From: Opitutaceae bacterium
GTDB lineage: Bacteria > Verrucomicrobiota > Verrucomicrobiia > Opitutales > Opitutaceae
Assembly (NCBI GenBank): GCA_005792355.1
Contig: SXSC01000306.1
Coordinates: 1-33,128, forward strand
Length of the DNA stretch: 33,128 bases
Direction of reading: 5' to 3'
In this document: positions 23,732 to 31,754 of the stretch, in pieces
Layout of the letters: every line of letters begins with the position of its first letter
Numbering within the stretch: position 1 is the stretch's first letter
Program-made: the position numbers and the translations under genes
Notes under the pieces: model-generated
Database searches by the model: none
What the model saw: the letters and a program-made list of their open reading frames with translations, nothing else
What the model was told of the DNA's origin: nothing

Positions 23732-25786
23732 CTACTCGACGAGGAACCCGCCAGCGGAGTCGTAGGTGATCACCTGTAACCGCCGCGCCACTGCCTTCAC
23801 CGTGCCCGCCCAACGCACGGCGGGCTGGGTGCCACCGGGCAGAATCTCCACCACCACCTGATACTCACCCACCGACCAGGGTCGCCGCCATTCGCCGATT
23901 GCCGACCCATCGTGCGAGACCCCCTTGGCCTCATACGCACGCTCCTCACTCACGCCATCGACGGTGAGCCGCACGACGACCGCAGCCCGGCGCGGTTTTT
24001 CCGTGGTCCGTCCGCGCATGTGCACCGGCTTGGCGGCGTCCGCCGCCGCATCGATCGCGGCCGTCGGCAACAAATCCCCAAACGCCTTGATCGACAGCAC
24101 GAGCTCCGGCGCCGGCGACGCGGGATTCGCCACGTGGAGATGACTTGGCGCCACGGCGGCGAACGTGGCGAGCAACGCCAGCGCGAGTCCCCCGATGGCA
24201 ATCGTGAGCCGCGCCGGGCGCCGCGCGACACCAACGACGCCGGTGCGCAACTGCTCCGCGGCCTGCGCCAGTTCCTGCGGTCGCGACGGATCAAAGTCGA
24301 ACACGCGCCAGACTCCACCCTTGGTTCGCTGCGGCCGAACCACCGGCGGGCGTGCTCCCGCCAGCCGATCCTCCACCCATCGGCCGCCATCACGCGCCGA
24401 AGCCTCCGTCCGGGCGTCGCGCACGACCAGCACGCCGCGCACACCCAGCTCGAACATCCGCTCGATCAGGTTGGCGCGAATCCAGCTGGCCGTCGGCACC
24501 CGGTGCACCTGGTAACCGGGCAGCACCGGGAACGGCGCCGGGATTTCCGCCGCGATCAGCGCCACCGCCGTTGCCCGGTTGCCCGCGACCGCGGACTCGA
24601 TCGCGCGTTCGATCCGCGTCTCCTCGATCCGTGTGTCAAACCACGTCAGCGCAATGCCACCGGAGTCGCACGACCCGCCGCACACGCCGCAGCCGACGCA
24701 GCGCGCGGGGTCGACCTGAGCCTGCGACGGAAAGCGTTTTCCATCCGTGCGGGCGACCAGCGTGATCGCGTCGAACGGGCAGTCCTGCGAGCACTGCGAG
24801 CAGGAATGGCAGCGCTCCGGGGTGACGACCGCCTGGAAAGCGACGGGCGCCCGGCGCTTCCCCAGCAACCACGGCACCAACGCCCCCAGCGCCACTCCGC
24901 CAAACATCGCGACCCACAGGCCCGCCGATTGAAAGCGCAGCCCGAGCGCCAGCGGCGAAAGATACCACGCGTCGACCGTGAAAGCCTCCGCCTTCACCGC
25001 CATCTCGGCACGCGCATCAAGCGGCGCCGGCACGAGCACCGAGGCCAGCGCGAGCGCCACCACCACTGCGAGCGTGAGCTCGCGGCGCGGCAGCAGACGC
25101 GCCCGGCTCAACCGGGCCAGATGCACCACCAAACCGACGGCAATCGCCAGCGGCAGCAGCATGTGCAGAAAAAATATCACGAAGAACAGGAGGCTCGGCA
25201 CCGTGCGATCAGCGATGTACAGGCGGCCGAGGGGCTCGCCGAAGATCGGCAGCGCATCAAGCAGACGCATCGAGGAAACGGCCACCTGTTGCGCGGGTTG
25301 ATCCCACACGAGCCAATACCCGGTCCAGCCGATGAACCAGATCGTCGCGAGCATCACGATGCCCGACACCCACGGCAGCCAGCGCGCGCCGGAAAATTTC
25401 CGCGCGAAAAACACCCGCCCCAGGTGTACGAACAGCAGCAACATCGTCAGGTCGGAGCTGTAACGATGCAGTGCCCGCACCCAGCCGCCCAGCGTGCGGC
25501 CTTGAATCGCCGCCAGCGACGGATAGGCAAATTGGAGACTCGGCGAATACCAAACGAACATCAGCACCCCCGTCACCGTCGCGACGAGCAGGGCCACATT
25601 GGCCGCGGCCCCGGCCTGCGCGAGCAAGTTGAATTCGGCGGGCAGCCAGCGCGCGAGCCAGCCATCGCACCAGGCCAGCCGATCGTCGATCCGCTGCCAC
25701 AGGCGCTCCCCGCGCACCGCCGCGGGTGGAACCGCCGGGGCCGCTCCGGCGACTTTCCCGGCGGCGTCGGCCGCCCCCGCCGTCAT
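23732..25786 (-). CDS. Cytochrome b - ferredoxin - cysteine-less MvhD-like fusion protein
   Basis: A 684-residue membrane protein. Residues 50-230 are a cytochrome b N-terminal domain with four helices and paired heme ligands H107/H121 and H208/H222. Two more helices follow, then a 2x[4Fe-4S] ferredoxin domain (C326-C329-C332-C336 and C363-C366-C369-C373, motifs CHSCSQCSQDCP and CVGCGVCGGSC). Residues 385-500 (YQVHRVPTASWIRANLIERM, ELGVRGVLVVRDA) resemble the MvhD [2Fe-2S] hydrogenase/heterodisulfide reductase domain but have no cysteines. A last helix (about 545-570) leads to a beta-rich tail. It overlaps the SCO gene by ATGA and ends the nor-like operon. A likely job is passing electrons from menaquinol toward the CuA reductase, or the reverse; this is inference. 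Confidence 0.85.
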   Translation of the reverse strand: MTAGAADAAGKVAGAAPAVPPAAVRGERLWQRIDDRLAWCDGWLARWLPAEFNLLAQAGAAANVALLVATVTGVLMFVWYSPSLQFAYPSLAAIQGRTLGGWVRALHRYSSDLTMLLLFVHLGRVFFARKFSGARWLPWVSGIVMLATIWFIGWTGYWLVWDQPAQQVAVSSMRLLDALPIFGEPLGRLYIADRTVPSLLFFVIFFLHMLLPLAIAVGLVVHLARLSRARLLPRRELTLAVVVALALASVLVPAPLDARAEMAVKAEAFTVDAWYLSPLALGLRFQSAGLWVAMFGGVALGALVPWLLGKRRAPVAFQAVVTPERCHSCSQCSQDCPFDAITLVARTDGKRFPSQAQVDPARCVGCGVCGGSCDSGGIALTWFDTRIEETRIERAIESAVAGNRATAVALIAAEIPAPFPVLPGYQVHRVPTASWIRANLIERMFELGVRGVLVVRDARTEASARDGGRWVEDRLAGARPPVVRPQRTKGGVWRVFDFDPSRPQELAQAAEQLRTGVVGVARRPARLTIAIGGLALALLATFAAVAPSHLHVANPASPAPELVLSIKAFGDLLPTAAIDAAADAAKPVHMRGRTTEKPRRAAVVVRLTVDGVSEERAYEAKGVSHDGSAIGEWRRPWSVGEYQVVVEILPGGTQPAVRWAGTVKAVARRLQVITYDSAGGFLVE

Positions 25787-26757
25787 TGGATCTCCCGATC
25801 GCCCGACTCGACGGCCAGGGAGACGATGGCCTCCCGCAACCACGCCTGGTGCCGCGGATTGAGGTTGAAGCGGTACGCGATCAAGCCCTCCGGATCGATC
25901 AGGATGAGCAAATTGGCGTGGTCGATGAAGCCGGTCTGCGGGTTTTTCACCCGGGCAAACTGCAGTTGCTCCAGCACGCGGTGCATCGTTTCCGGCGCAC
26001 CGTTGAGGTAGCGAAACTCCGGATGCTCGAATCCGTAGCCCGCCGCCACCGCCGCCATCAACGCCGCGGTGTCGTATTCAGGATTGAGTGACAGAGCGAG
26101 CACGCTGACCCGCGCCCGGACCGCCGCGGGCAGGGTGTCGAGCAGCCGCCGCGTTTCGATCAGGATTTGCGGGCAGGTGGTCGAGCACAGCGCGTAGATG
26201 CCGGTGACCAGCACCACCCGGCCGCGCAGTTCCGCGAGCGAGCAGACCCGCCCGGTTTGGTCCACCAATTGGAACGGCGGCGGAACGAGCCGCGTGCGAA
26301 TGCGTTCCCCGGGAAACGGGGGCAGCACCTCGCCGCCCGCGCCCGGACCACCCAGCGCCATCACGCTGCCGATCGCGGCCGCCGCGACCCCGAGTCCGGC
26401 CAGGGCGGCGCGCCACGAGGCGTGCCAGCGCCGGCTCGCCAACGCCCGCCGCCACAGCACGACGGCGACCACCACCACGAAGATCGGCTCCAGCAGCATC
26501 ATGCCGACGGCCGACCACTCCATGCCGCCGGTGCGCGGATCGTAGTTGAAGCACCAGATCTTGAACTCGCGCGCGAAGTCCCCCAGCCACCCCGATTCGA
26601 GGGGGCCGAAGATGATCGCCAGCAGCGCCGCCTCGTAGACGAAAACCGCGGCGAGCAGGAAGACGGGCAGCCCCGGACCGACGAAGAACCGCCGGCCGGC
26701 CGACGCGTTGTCGCCCGCGAACTGAAACTCCGTGGCGTCATCCGGTCGAAGCGTCAT
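25783..26757 (-). CDS. Membrane-anchored SCO-family copper/thiol protein
   Basis: A 324-residue protein: three membrane helices (about residues 28-52, 82-103, 117-136), the second and third around a short loop, then a C-terminal SCO domain with CxxxC at C191/C195 (ALCSTTCPQ) and H280 (FIDHANLLI). SCO proteins metallate CuA sites, and the operon encodes a CuA subunit two genes upstream (28556-29080), which makes that the best substrate. The N-terminal membrane part is not usual for SCO and resembles a small heme-copper accessory subunit. It begins after a 25-bp palindrome that separates it from the subunit I gene, and its stop overlaps the cytochrome b gene by ATGA. Confidence 0.9.
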   Translation of the reverse strand: MTLRPDDATEFQFAGDNASAGRRFFVGPGLPVFLLAAVFVYEAALLAIIFGPLESGWLGDFAREFKIWCFNYDPRTGGMEWSAVGMMLLEPIFVVVVAVVLWRRALASRRWHASWRAALAGLGVAAAAIGSVMALGGPGAGGEVLPPFPGERIRTRLVPPPFQLVDQTGRVCSLAELRGRVVLVTGIYALCSTTCPQILIETRRLLDTLPAAVRARVSVLALSLNPEYDTAALMAAVAAGYGFEHPEFRYLNGAPETMHRVLEQLQFARVKNPQTGFIDHANLLILIDPEGLIAYRFNLNPRHQAWLREAIVSLAVESGDREIQ

Positions 26758-26782
26758 GGCTGCGTGTATCGCTATTTTTGTT

Positions 26783-26807
26783 ACATGTAACGTATTACGT
26801 TACATGT
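26783..26807. promoter_or_regulatory. Perfect 25-bp odd-centred palindrome (operator candidate, copy C)
   Basis: Arms ACATGTAACGTA and TACGTTACATGT flank a single T. The 25 bp are identical to the centre of the palindrome at 7697-7727. It lies in the 61-base gap between the subunit I stop and the SCO start, inside an otherwise tightly packed operon, which suggests an internal promoter or control point for the SCO/cytochrome b pair. Confidence 0.75.
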
Positions 26808-26818
26808 GGCGGGAGGCC

Positions 26819-28531
26819 TCAGCGGACGGGCCAGACGTCGGCGAGCGCCTTCCAGTTGGCGAAGTAGTAGACGGCGAAGCAGGCGAGGAACACGCCGGTC
26901 AGCACCACCGTGCCCTTGACGGCCCAGTGATCGTCGGCGAGCGAGCCCTCCCGGCTGCCGGTGAGCGACGACGCGACCCCCCAGTCGGCCATGGCCCGGC
27001 CGTTGGTCCGCTCGCCGAACAAGAGCGTGCCGACACAGAGCACCACGAAGAGCAGCAGCCCGACCACCGCGCAGATCGCGCCAATGCCCATCACGCCGAG
27101 CATCAGATGCGCGGCGGGGCCAAACGCGCCCGACTGATCGATGTCGTAGATGCGCCGCGGCACACCCATCGATCCGGCAAACGACATGCCGAGGGAAACG
27201 AAGAGGATGCCCACACCAAACAGCCAGGGCTGCGCGCGCGCGGCCGACCGCCAGATGAAGTTCCGCCGGAACATCAGCGGGATGACGTAATAGGTGAGGG
27301 CCATGAACGCCAGCGTCGTGCCGCCGACCACAGTCGCGTGGAAGTGGCCGGTGATGCGCAGCGTGTTGTGCGCGATGATGTTGATCTGCTGCGTCCCGAG
27401 CGTGACGCCCGTGATGCCGCCGATGAAGCCGAAGATCAGGAGCGAGAGCAGCGCGCCGGAAAACGCCGGGTTGCGCCAGGGCAGCGCGCCGACCCAGCCG
27501 AAGAGGCCCTTCGTGTGGCCTTTTTCGCGCATCGCGAGTTCGACCGAGGCCGGCACGGTGAAACCGTGGATCATCGAGGCGAGCACCGCGAGGTACATGG
27601 CGTACGAGGTGTTCCAGATCTTCCAGGTCGCGCCGACCGCGGGGTCGACCAGCAGGTGATGCGCCGAAGCCAGGTTGATGAAGAGAATGTAGAGGACGAA
27701 CGCCGTGCGGCAGACCGTCTCATTGATCGGCTTCGAACCCGTGGTGAGCTGGCCGATGAGATACCAGATCGCGACCATCGCACAGACGTTGACCTGCTGC
27801 GATTGGTGGCCGAGGCCCCACCAGATCATCCGATACCACATCGGGTCGGGCTGCGGGGTCCAACCCATGGAGAACGTGAAGGTCGGAATCATCACGATCG
27901 CGCCGTGCAGGAGCGTGACGACGGCGATGATCGCGGCGGCCGTGGCCCCGTAGGTCACCAGCGGCACGGAACCCTCATAGGTGAGGTCGCGTTTCGCGAC
28001 GTACAGCGTGGCAAAATAGTTGAACACGCCGGTGAGGGTGCCGGTCGCGACGAGAATGATGCCAAGGTAGAAGAGCGGATGCGCGAGCAACGGCAGGTAG
28101 CTCGTCATCAGGACATCGGCCTGGCCCTTCAGGATGATGTAATTGACCATCAGGGCGCCGATGAGCATCTGGGCGAAACCCGCCCACGCGACCTTGCCGG
28201 AGAAGAGACGGGCCTTGAGCGGGACGGTGCAACAAAAGTACAGCACGGCGACCTCGAAGAACAGGATCCAGAAGATCAGCATGTTCAGCCCGTGCAGCGT
28301 GAGGATGCGATAGAACCAGTCGACCCGCAGCAGATGGACGGCCTGCCACCGCGTGAGCGCCAGCAGGATGGCGGCGACGCCGCCGATCAGCAGGAAGACG
28401 ACCGCGCAGACGGCGTGGAGCTTGATAAAACGTTCCGCCGTGAGGCAGACGTTGAAGCCGGTGGTCTCGCACTTGCGCGTGTGCGCGGGTGCGGATTCGG
28501 CCGAGAAGGAAGGTGTGGCGGATGAGGACAT
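26819..28531 (-). CDS. Heme-copper reductase subunit I lacking the active-site tyrosine (probable NO reductase)
   Basis: A 570-residue, about 12-helix member of the heme-copper oxidase superfamily. Low-spin heme ligands are H80 (LTLHGLNMLIF) and H398; H396 binds the high-spin heme (TGHFHATVVGG). Metal B ligands are H242 and the pair H291/H292 (ASAHHLLVD). In oxygen reductases of A and B families a tyrosine sits four residues after the first metal B histidine; here it is Q246 (GHQSQQVN). Loss of that tyrosine is a mark of NO reductases in this superfamily. With a CuA subunit II next to it this resembles CuA-type NO reductases (bNOR- or eNOR-like), not classical cNOR or qNOR. Exact family is not assigned. 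Upstream FNR control and the nirK block support NO reduction. Confidence 0.85.
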   Translation of the reverse strand: MSSSATPSFSAESAPAHTRKCETTGFNVCLTAERFIKLHAVCAVVFLLIGGVAAILLALTRWQAVHLLRVDWFYRILTLHGLNMLIFWILFFEVAVLYFCCTVPLKARLFSGKVAWAGFAQMLIGALMVNYIILKGQADVLMTSYLPLLAHPLFYLGIILVATGTLTGVFNYFATLYVAKRDLTYEGSVPLVTYGATAAAIIAVVTLLHGAIVMIPTFTFSMGWTPQPDPMWYRMIWWGLGHQSQQVNVCAMVAIWYLIGQLTTGSKPINETVCRTAFVLYILFINLASAHHLLVDPAVGATWKIWNTSYAMYLAVLASMIHGFTVPASVELAMREKGHTKGLFGWVGALPWRNPAFSGALLSLLIFGFIGGITGVTLGTQQINIIAHNTLRITGHFHATVVGGTTLAFMALTYYVIPLMFRRNFIWRSAARAQPWLFGVGILFVSLGMSFAGSMGVPRRIYDIDQSGAFGPAAHLMLGVMGIGAICAVVGLLLFVVLCVGTLLFGERTNGRAMADWGVASSLTGSREGSLADDHWAVKGTVVLTGVFLACFAVYYFANWKALADVWPVR

Positions 28532-28555
28532 GGCGGAGGTCTCCGGGTGCGGGGG

Positions 28556-29080
28556 TTATTCGACGAGGATCTTGCCGAACATCTTGTCGTGCCCGATGCC
28601 GCAAAACTCATTGCAGACGATCGTGAACTCGCCCTTCGACGTGGGCGTGAGCGTGAGCACGTGATCATAACCCGGCATCACCTGGAAGTTCATGTTGAGC
28701 GGTTGCAGGGAAAAACCGTGCTGCAGATCCAGCGACGAGAGGTGGACCCGATAGGTCTCGCCCTGGCGGAGCTTGAGAATCGGATACCAGGCCCACATCC
28801 GCGCGACCAGATAGGCGTCGCCGCCGGGCGCGGGCTCGACGATCGGCACGCCCCCGCGTTCGCCCACCTTGTTGGACGCGACAAATTTTTCCGTGCGCTG
28901 GTAGAACTCCGACGGCTTGACGGAGTAGGCTTCGCCGCGGGAGTTCTGTTTTCCCCGAAAATGCCAGTACGGCATCATCAGGCTCATTACGAAGCACCAG
29001 AGCAGCGCGAGGCCGATCCAGAGTTTTTCAGCGCCAACCGGCGGCTTGTACCAATCACGGGCGGGGAGAGTTAGGCTCAT
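28556..29080 (-). CDS. Heme-copper reductase subunit II with CuA site
   Basis: A 174-residue subunit with one membrane anchor (about residues 18-38) and a periplasmic cupredoxin domain. The CuA ligands are complete: H121 (DLQHGFS), C156 and C160 (CNEFCGIGHDKM), H164 and M167, with E158 as backbone ligand. It accepts electrons and passes them to subunit I. The start ATG 29080 is preceded by GAGGAG at good spacing and lies 13 bases after the stop of the small membrane protein; the subunit I gene starts 24 bases after its stop. Small single-anchor CuA subunits of this size are typical of B-type and related enzymes. Confidence 0.93.
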   Translation of the reverse strand: MSLTLPARDWYKPPVGAEKLWIGLALLWCFVMSLMMPYWHFRGKQNSRGEAYSVKPSEFYQRTEKFVASNKVGERGGVPIVEPAPGGDAYLVARMWAWYPILKLRQGETYRVHLSSLDLQHGFSLQPLNMNFQVMPGYDHVLTLTPTSKGEFTIVCNEFCGIGHDKMFGKILVE

Positions 29081-29093
29081 GGTGCGGTGCTCC

Positions 29094-29243
29094 TCAGGGC
29101 AGGGTTGCGGGTTGGACCAGCACAAGTTCGATCCAGCCCCACGCCGTGTAGGAGAGGAACGGGATGATGACGCCGAGGGCCAGCAACAACCAGGTGTTGT
29201 CGAGCAACCGTTTCAGGAGGGGATCTTTGGTTTCGTTATTCAT
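29094..29243 (-). CDS. Tiny single-helix membrane protein of the nor-like operon
   Basis: A 49-residue protein: charged N-terminus (MNNETKDPLLKRLLDN), one membrane helix (TWLLLALGVIIPFLSYTAWG) and a short periplasmic end. Its ATG overlaps the stop of the subunit I-like gene (ATGA), and the CuA subunit follows after 13 bases, so it is tightly embedded in the operon. Small extra helices of this kind are known in B-type and cbb3 heme-copper enzymes (subunit IIa, CcoQ). It is probably a structural or assembly subunit of this reductase. Confidence 0.75.
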   Translation of the reverse strand: MNNETKDPLLKRLLDNTWLLLALGVIIPFLSYTAWGWIELVLVQPATLP

Positions 29244-30700
29244 GGAGTGGAGGGGACGGAAAATTCGGGGGCGGCGGCGCGGCGCGCCCACCAGCCGCGC
29301 ATTTCGCGCAGGACGAGCAGCAGGAACCACAGGCCGGCGGCGGTCGCGACCAGCCCGCCCACGCCCATCACGGCGAGCCCCGCATATTCGCCGGTGCTGC
29401 GCACGTGCTGCTCACTGGCGTACGCCTTGCGCCCGAGGCCGTACAGGCCGCCGAGCGCGAAACCCAGCGCAAACACGGTCTGCCCGAGACCAAACAACCG
29501 GAGTTGCCGGCGGGCCGCTCCGGCGACTTTCGCCGCGAGCCCGGAGCGCGACGCCGCCGAGCAGACGAGGTACGCCGCGGCCATGAAGCTCACGGTGACC
29601 GCACCCAGGGCCGCGTGGTAATGCGCCGGCACCAGCGTCGTTGACCCACGAATACAGGCGCCCAACACGATTCCGAGCAGCGCGAGCCCGACGCTGGCCA
29701 CGAAGCCGGTGCGGGCCACCGGCGCGAGCGCGTCACCCCGCGCGAGCCCATGCCGCCGCAGATGGGCGACCCCGAGCACCACGAACGCCAGGACCACCGG
29801 AAAGATTCCCCAGCGCATGAGTTGGGTCGCGCCGGAATGATACAGGGCGTCCAGCGCCCCGCGCGCCGTGAGCAACGGCATCACGAAATGGGGCGCCACC
29901 AGCAGGGTAAACGCGAGCCCGGCCTTGCCCGGCGAAAGGGCCGGCCGGCCGGTGGCCCGCTCCAACAACCACAACCAGACCCCCAGCATGGCGGCGGTGT
30001 TCGCCACCTGGAGCACATGCCCGGCGCCCCACGCCGAGAACTCGAAGCGGGTCGTGACGTCGAGCCCGTCCGGCAGGCTGGCCCGCGTGGCCACCCAGGT
30101 CGCGCCCGCCAGCACATACGCGATGGCGGCGGCCTGCCAGCCCGCGGCCGCGGCGGCCGACGGCGCGCCCTCGGAGCTCCGCGTCGGCCGGCCGAGCGAT
30201 TCGATCAGAAAAAAGAGCGTCCCCACGAAGAACGCCGCCAGGCCCCCGAGGAACAGGGGGTGATCGATCACCGGAACGTAGTTGGCGAGCACCGGCTGCG
30301 CCCCGCGCATCAGGGCGCCGGCCAGCATCGCCACCGTCCCGGCGAGCGCCAGGCCGTAGGCGGCCGTCCCGATCGATCCGCGTCCCGGGGCGCTGCGCAC
30401 CGCGGCCAGCCCCGCCAGAAAGGCATAGAACCAGACGACGAGCGCCAGATCGACATGCACGACGAGGCAGCGCTTGAAGAACAACGGATCGTCGATCACG
30501 CCGGCGAGCCCCGGTATCCGTCCTAAAACTACAGCGAGCGAGAGCAGGCCGGCCACGACCAGGCTGCCGACCGCGAGGGCGAACCAGCGGCGCGCCTCGC
30601 CGCTGAGGACGAAGACGGCGGAGCGCGCGGCCGGCCCCGGGGCTTCCGCACGACACAGCGCCAGCGGGCCGGAAGGGAGGAGTGAGAGGGTGGCGGGCAT
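29240..30700 (-). CDS. Second, divergent heme-copper subunit I-like membrane protein
   Basis: A 486-residue, about 12-helix protein homologous to subunit I but shortened. Counterparts of the metal ligands can be lined up with the gene at 26819-28531: H82 (VVHVDLALVVW), H228 (GAGHVLQVAN), P270-H271 replacing the HH pair (VAPHFVMP), and H360/H362 (PAHYHAALGAV). YVPVIDHPLF mirrors YLPLLAHPLF in the other protein. So heme ligands are kept but one of three metal B histidines is lost, and no tyrosine follows H228. It is the first gene of the operon and directly follows an FNR-type box. It may be an NO reductase of another type, a partner subunit, or a heme-bearing sensor or assembly protein. Confidence 0.8.
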   Translation of the reverse strand: MPATLSLLPSGPLALCRAEAPGPAARSAVFVLSGEARRWFALAVGSLVVAGLLSLAVVLGRIPGLAGVIDDPLFFKRCLVVHVDLALVVWFYAFLAGLAAVRSAPGRGSIGTAAYGLALAGTVAMLAGALMRGAQPVLANYVPVIDHPLFLGGLAAFFVGTLFFLIESLGRPTRSSEGAPSAAAAAGWQAAAIAYVLAGATWVATRASLPDGLDVTTRFEFSAWGAGHVLQVANTAAMLGVWLWLLERATGRPALSPGKAGLAFTLLVAPHFVMPLLTARGALDALYHSGATQLMRWGIFPVVLAFVVLGVAHLRRHGLARGDALAPVARTGFVASVGLALLGIVLGACIRGSTTLVPAHYHAALGAVTVSFMAAAYLVCSAASRSGLAAKVAGAARRQLRLFGLGQTVFALGFALGGLYGLGRKAYASEQHVRSTGEYAGLAVMGVGGLVATAAGLWFLLLVLREMRGWWARRAAAPEFSVPSTP

Positions 30701-30747
30701 AAGTTGCTCGAAGCGGGATATTCATACCGGGTTCCGGCCGGCGGCGC

Positions 30748-30763
30748 CTTGATCCACGTCAAG
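30748..30763. promoter_or_regulatory. FNR/Dnr-type box between the nor-like operon and cyoE
   Basis: CTTGATCCACGTCAAG, identical to the nirK box (opposite strand). Its centre is 55.5 bases before the subunit I-like start and 60.5 before the cyoE start. Minus-strand TATGAA near 30721-30726 and plus-strand TATTCC at 30781-30786 are plausible -10 elements for each side, so one site could drive both transcripts. Confidence 0.85.
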
Positions 30764-30815
30764 ACTTCGGGGGGAATCGCTATTCCGCGGCGCACGAATC
30801 CGCTATGGTTTGCGC

Positions 30816-31754
30816 ATGGTTACTCCCCCACTCCCGTGCGCGGCGGAGCGAATCGCCGCGCCGCCCCGCGTTGCAACCCAGCCGCCGCAAGCCGCGTGGC
30901 GGACCCTCGTCACGCTGGCCAAACCGCGGCTGGCCGCGATCTCCGTGCTGACCACCGTCGTGGCCTACGCCACCGCCCGGCCCGGTGCCCGCCCGCTCGA
31001 GGCCCTGCTCCTGCTCGCGGGCACGACCGCGGCGGCGGCCGGAGCCCTCTCGTTGAATCAATGGATGGAGCGCGCGGCTGACGCGCGGATGCGGCGCACA
31101 CGGGCCCGGCCGCTGCCCGCCGGCGAGGTGTCTCCCGATACCGCGCTGCGGTTCAGTCTCACGCTTTCGCTGGCCGGCGTGGCGGTGCTGGCCACCGGCG
31201 TGAACCTGACGACCGCGCTCCTCGCCGCCGCGACCATCGCCATCTACGGGCTAATTTACACTCCGCTCAAACGGCGCACGCACTGGGCGACCGAGATCGG
31301 CGCCGTCTCCGGCGCCCTGCCGGCTCTGATGGGAAACGCCGCCGCGGGCGACCTTGGAGCCGCCCCGGGGGTGGCGCTGTTCATCATGCTTTGGCTTTGG
31401 CAGATGCCCCATTTCTTCGCGCTCGGCTGGCGTCATCGCACCGATTATCGCGCCGCTGGATTTCCGCTGCTGCCAGCGATCGATGCCACCGGCGCCCGCA
31501 CCGGGGCCTGGTCAGCCGCGTATGCGGCCGCGCTGCTGGGAGCTTCACTCGTCCCGTGCCTCTTCGGCTGGCTTGGCCCGATCCACGCGTTCTGCGCCGC
31601 AATCGCCGGTGCGCTTTTTCTCCACCGCGCCTGGCGGTTTGCGCGCCACGGCGAGGAACGCGACGCCGCCGCGACCCGGCTGTTTGCCGCCTCGCTCCTC
31701 TATCTGCCCGTGATGATGCTCGGGCTGGTCATTGACCGGCTCGGACCTTGGTAG
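30816..31754 (+). CDS. cyoE: Heme O synthase (protoheme IX farnesyltransferase)
   Basis: UbiA-superfamily membrane enzyme that adds a farnesyl group to heme b to give heme O, the step toward heme A. About 312 residues with eight or nine helices. The prenyl-diphosphate site is LNQWMERAADARMRRTRARP, with the later motifs YGLIYTPLKRRTHWATEIG and QMPHFFALGWRHRTDYRAAGFP. The start is ATG 30816. It diverges from the nor-like operon over a shared FNR-type box, implying that the reductase, or one of its two subunit I-type proteins, uses heme O or a derivative. No heme A synthase is in the window. Its end overlaps the next convergent gene by 26 bases. Confidence 0.93.
   Translation: MVTPPLPCAAERIAAPPRVATQPPQAAWRTLVTLAKPRLAAISVLTTVVAYATARPGARPLEALLLLAGTTAAAAGALSLNQWMERAADARMRRTRARPLPAGEVSPDTALRFSLTLSLAGVAVLATGVNLTTALLAAATIAIYGLIYTPLKRRTHWATEIGAVSGALPALMGNAAAGDLGAAPGVALFIMLWLWQMPHFFALGWRHRTDYRAAGFPLLPAIDATGARTGAWSAAYAAALLGASLVPCLFGWLGPIHAFCAAIAGALFLHRAWRFARHGEERDAAATRLFAASLLYLPVMMLGLVIDRLGPW

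Noticed and set aside
27284..27296. GACGTAATAGGT inside the subunit I gene as another ACGTA operator.
   Set aside because: It is within coding sequence for Tyr-Tyr-Val-Ile and only half of the symmetry is present. A similar case at about 16084 in the kinase gene is also coding.
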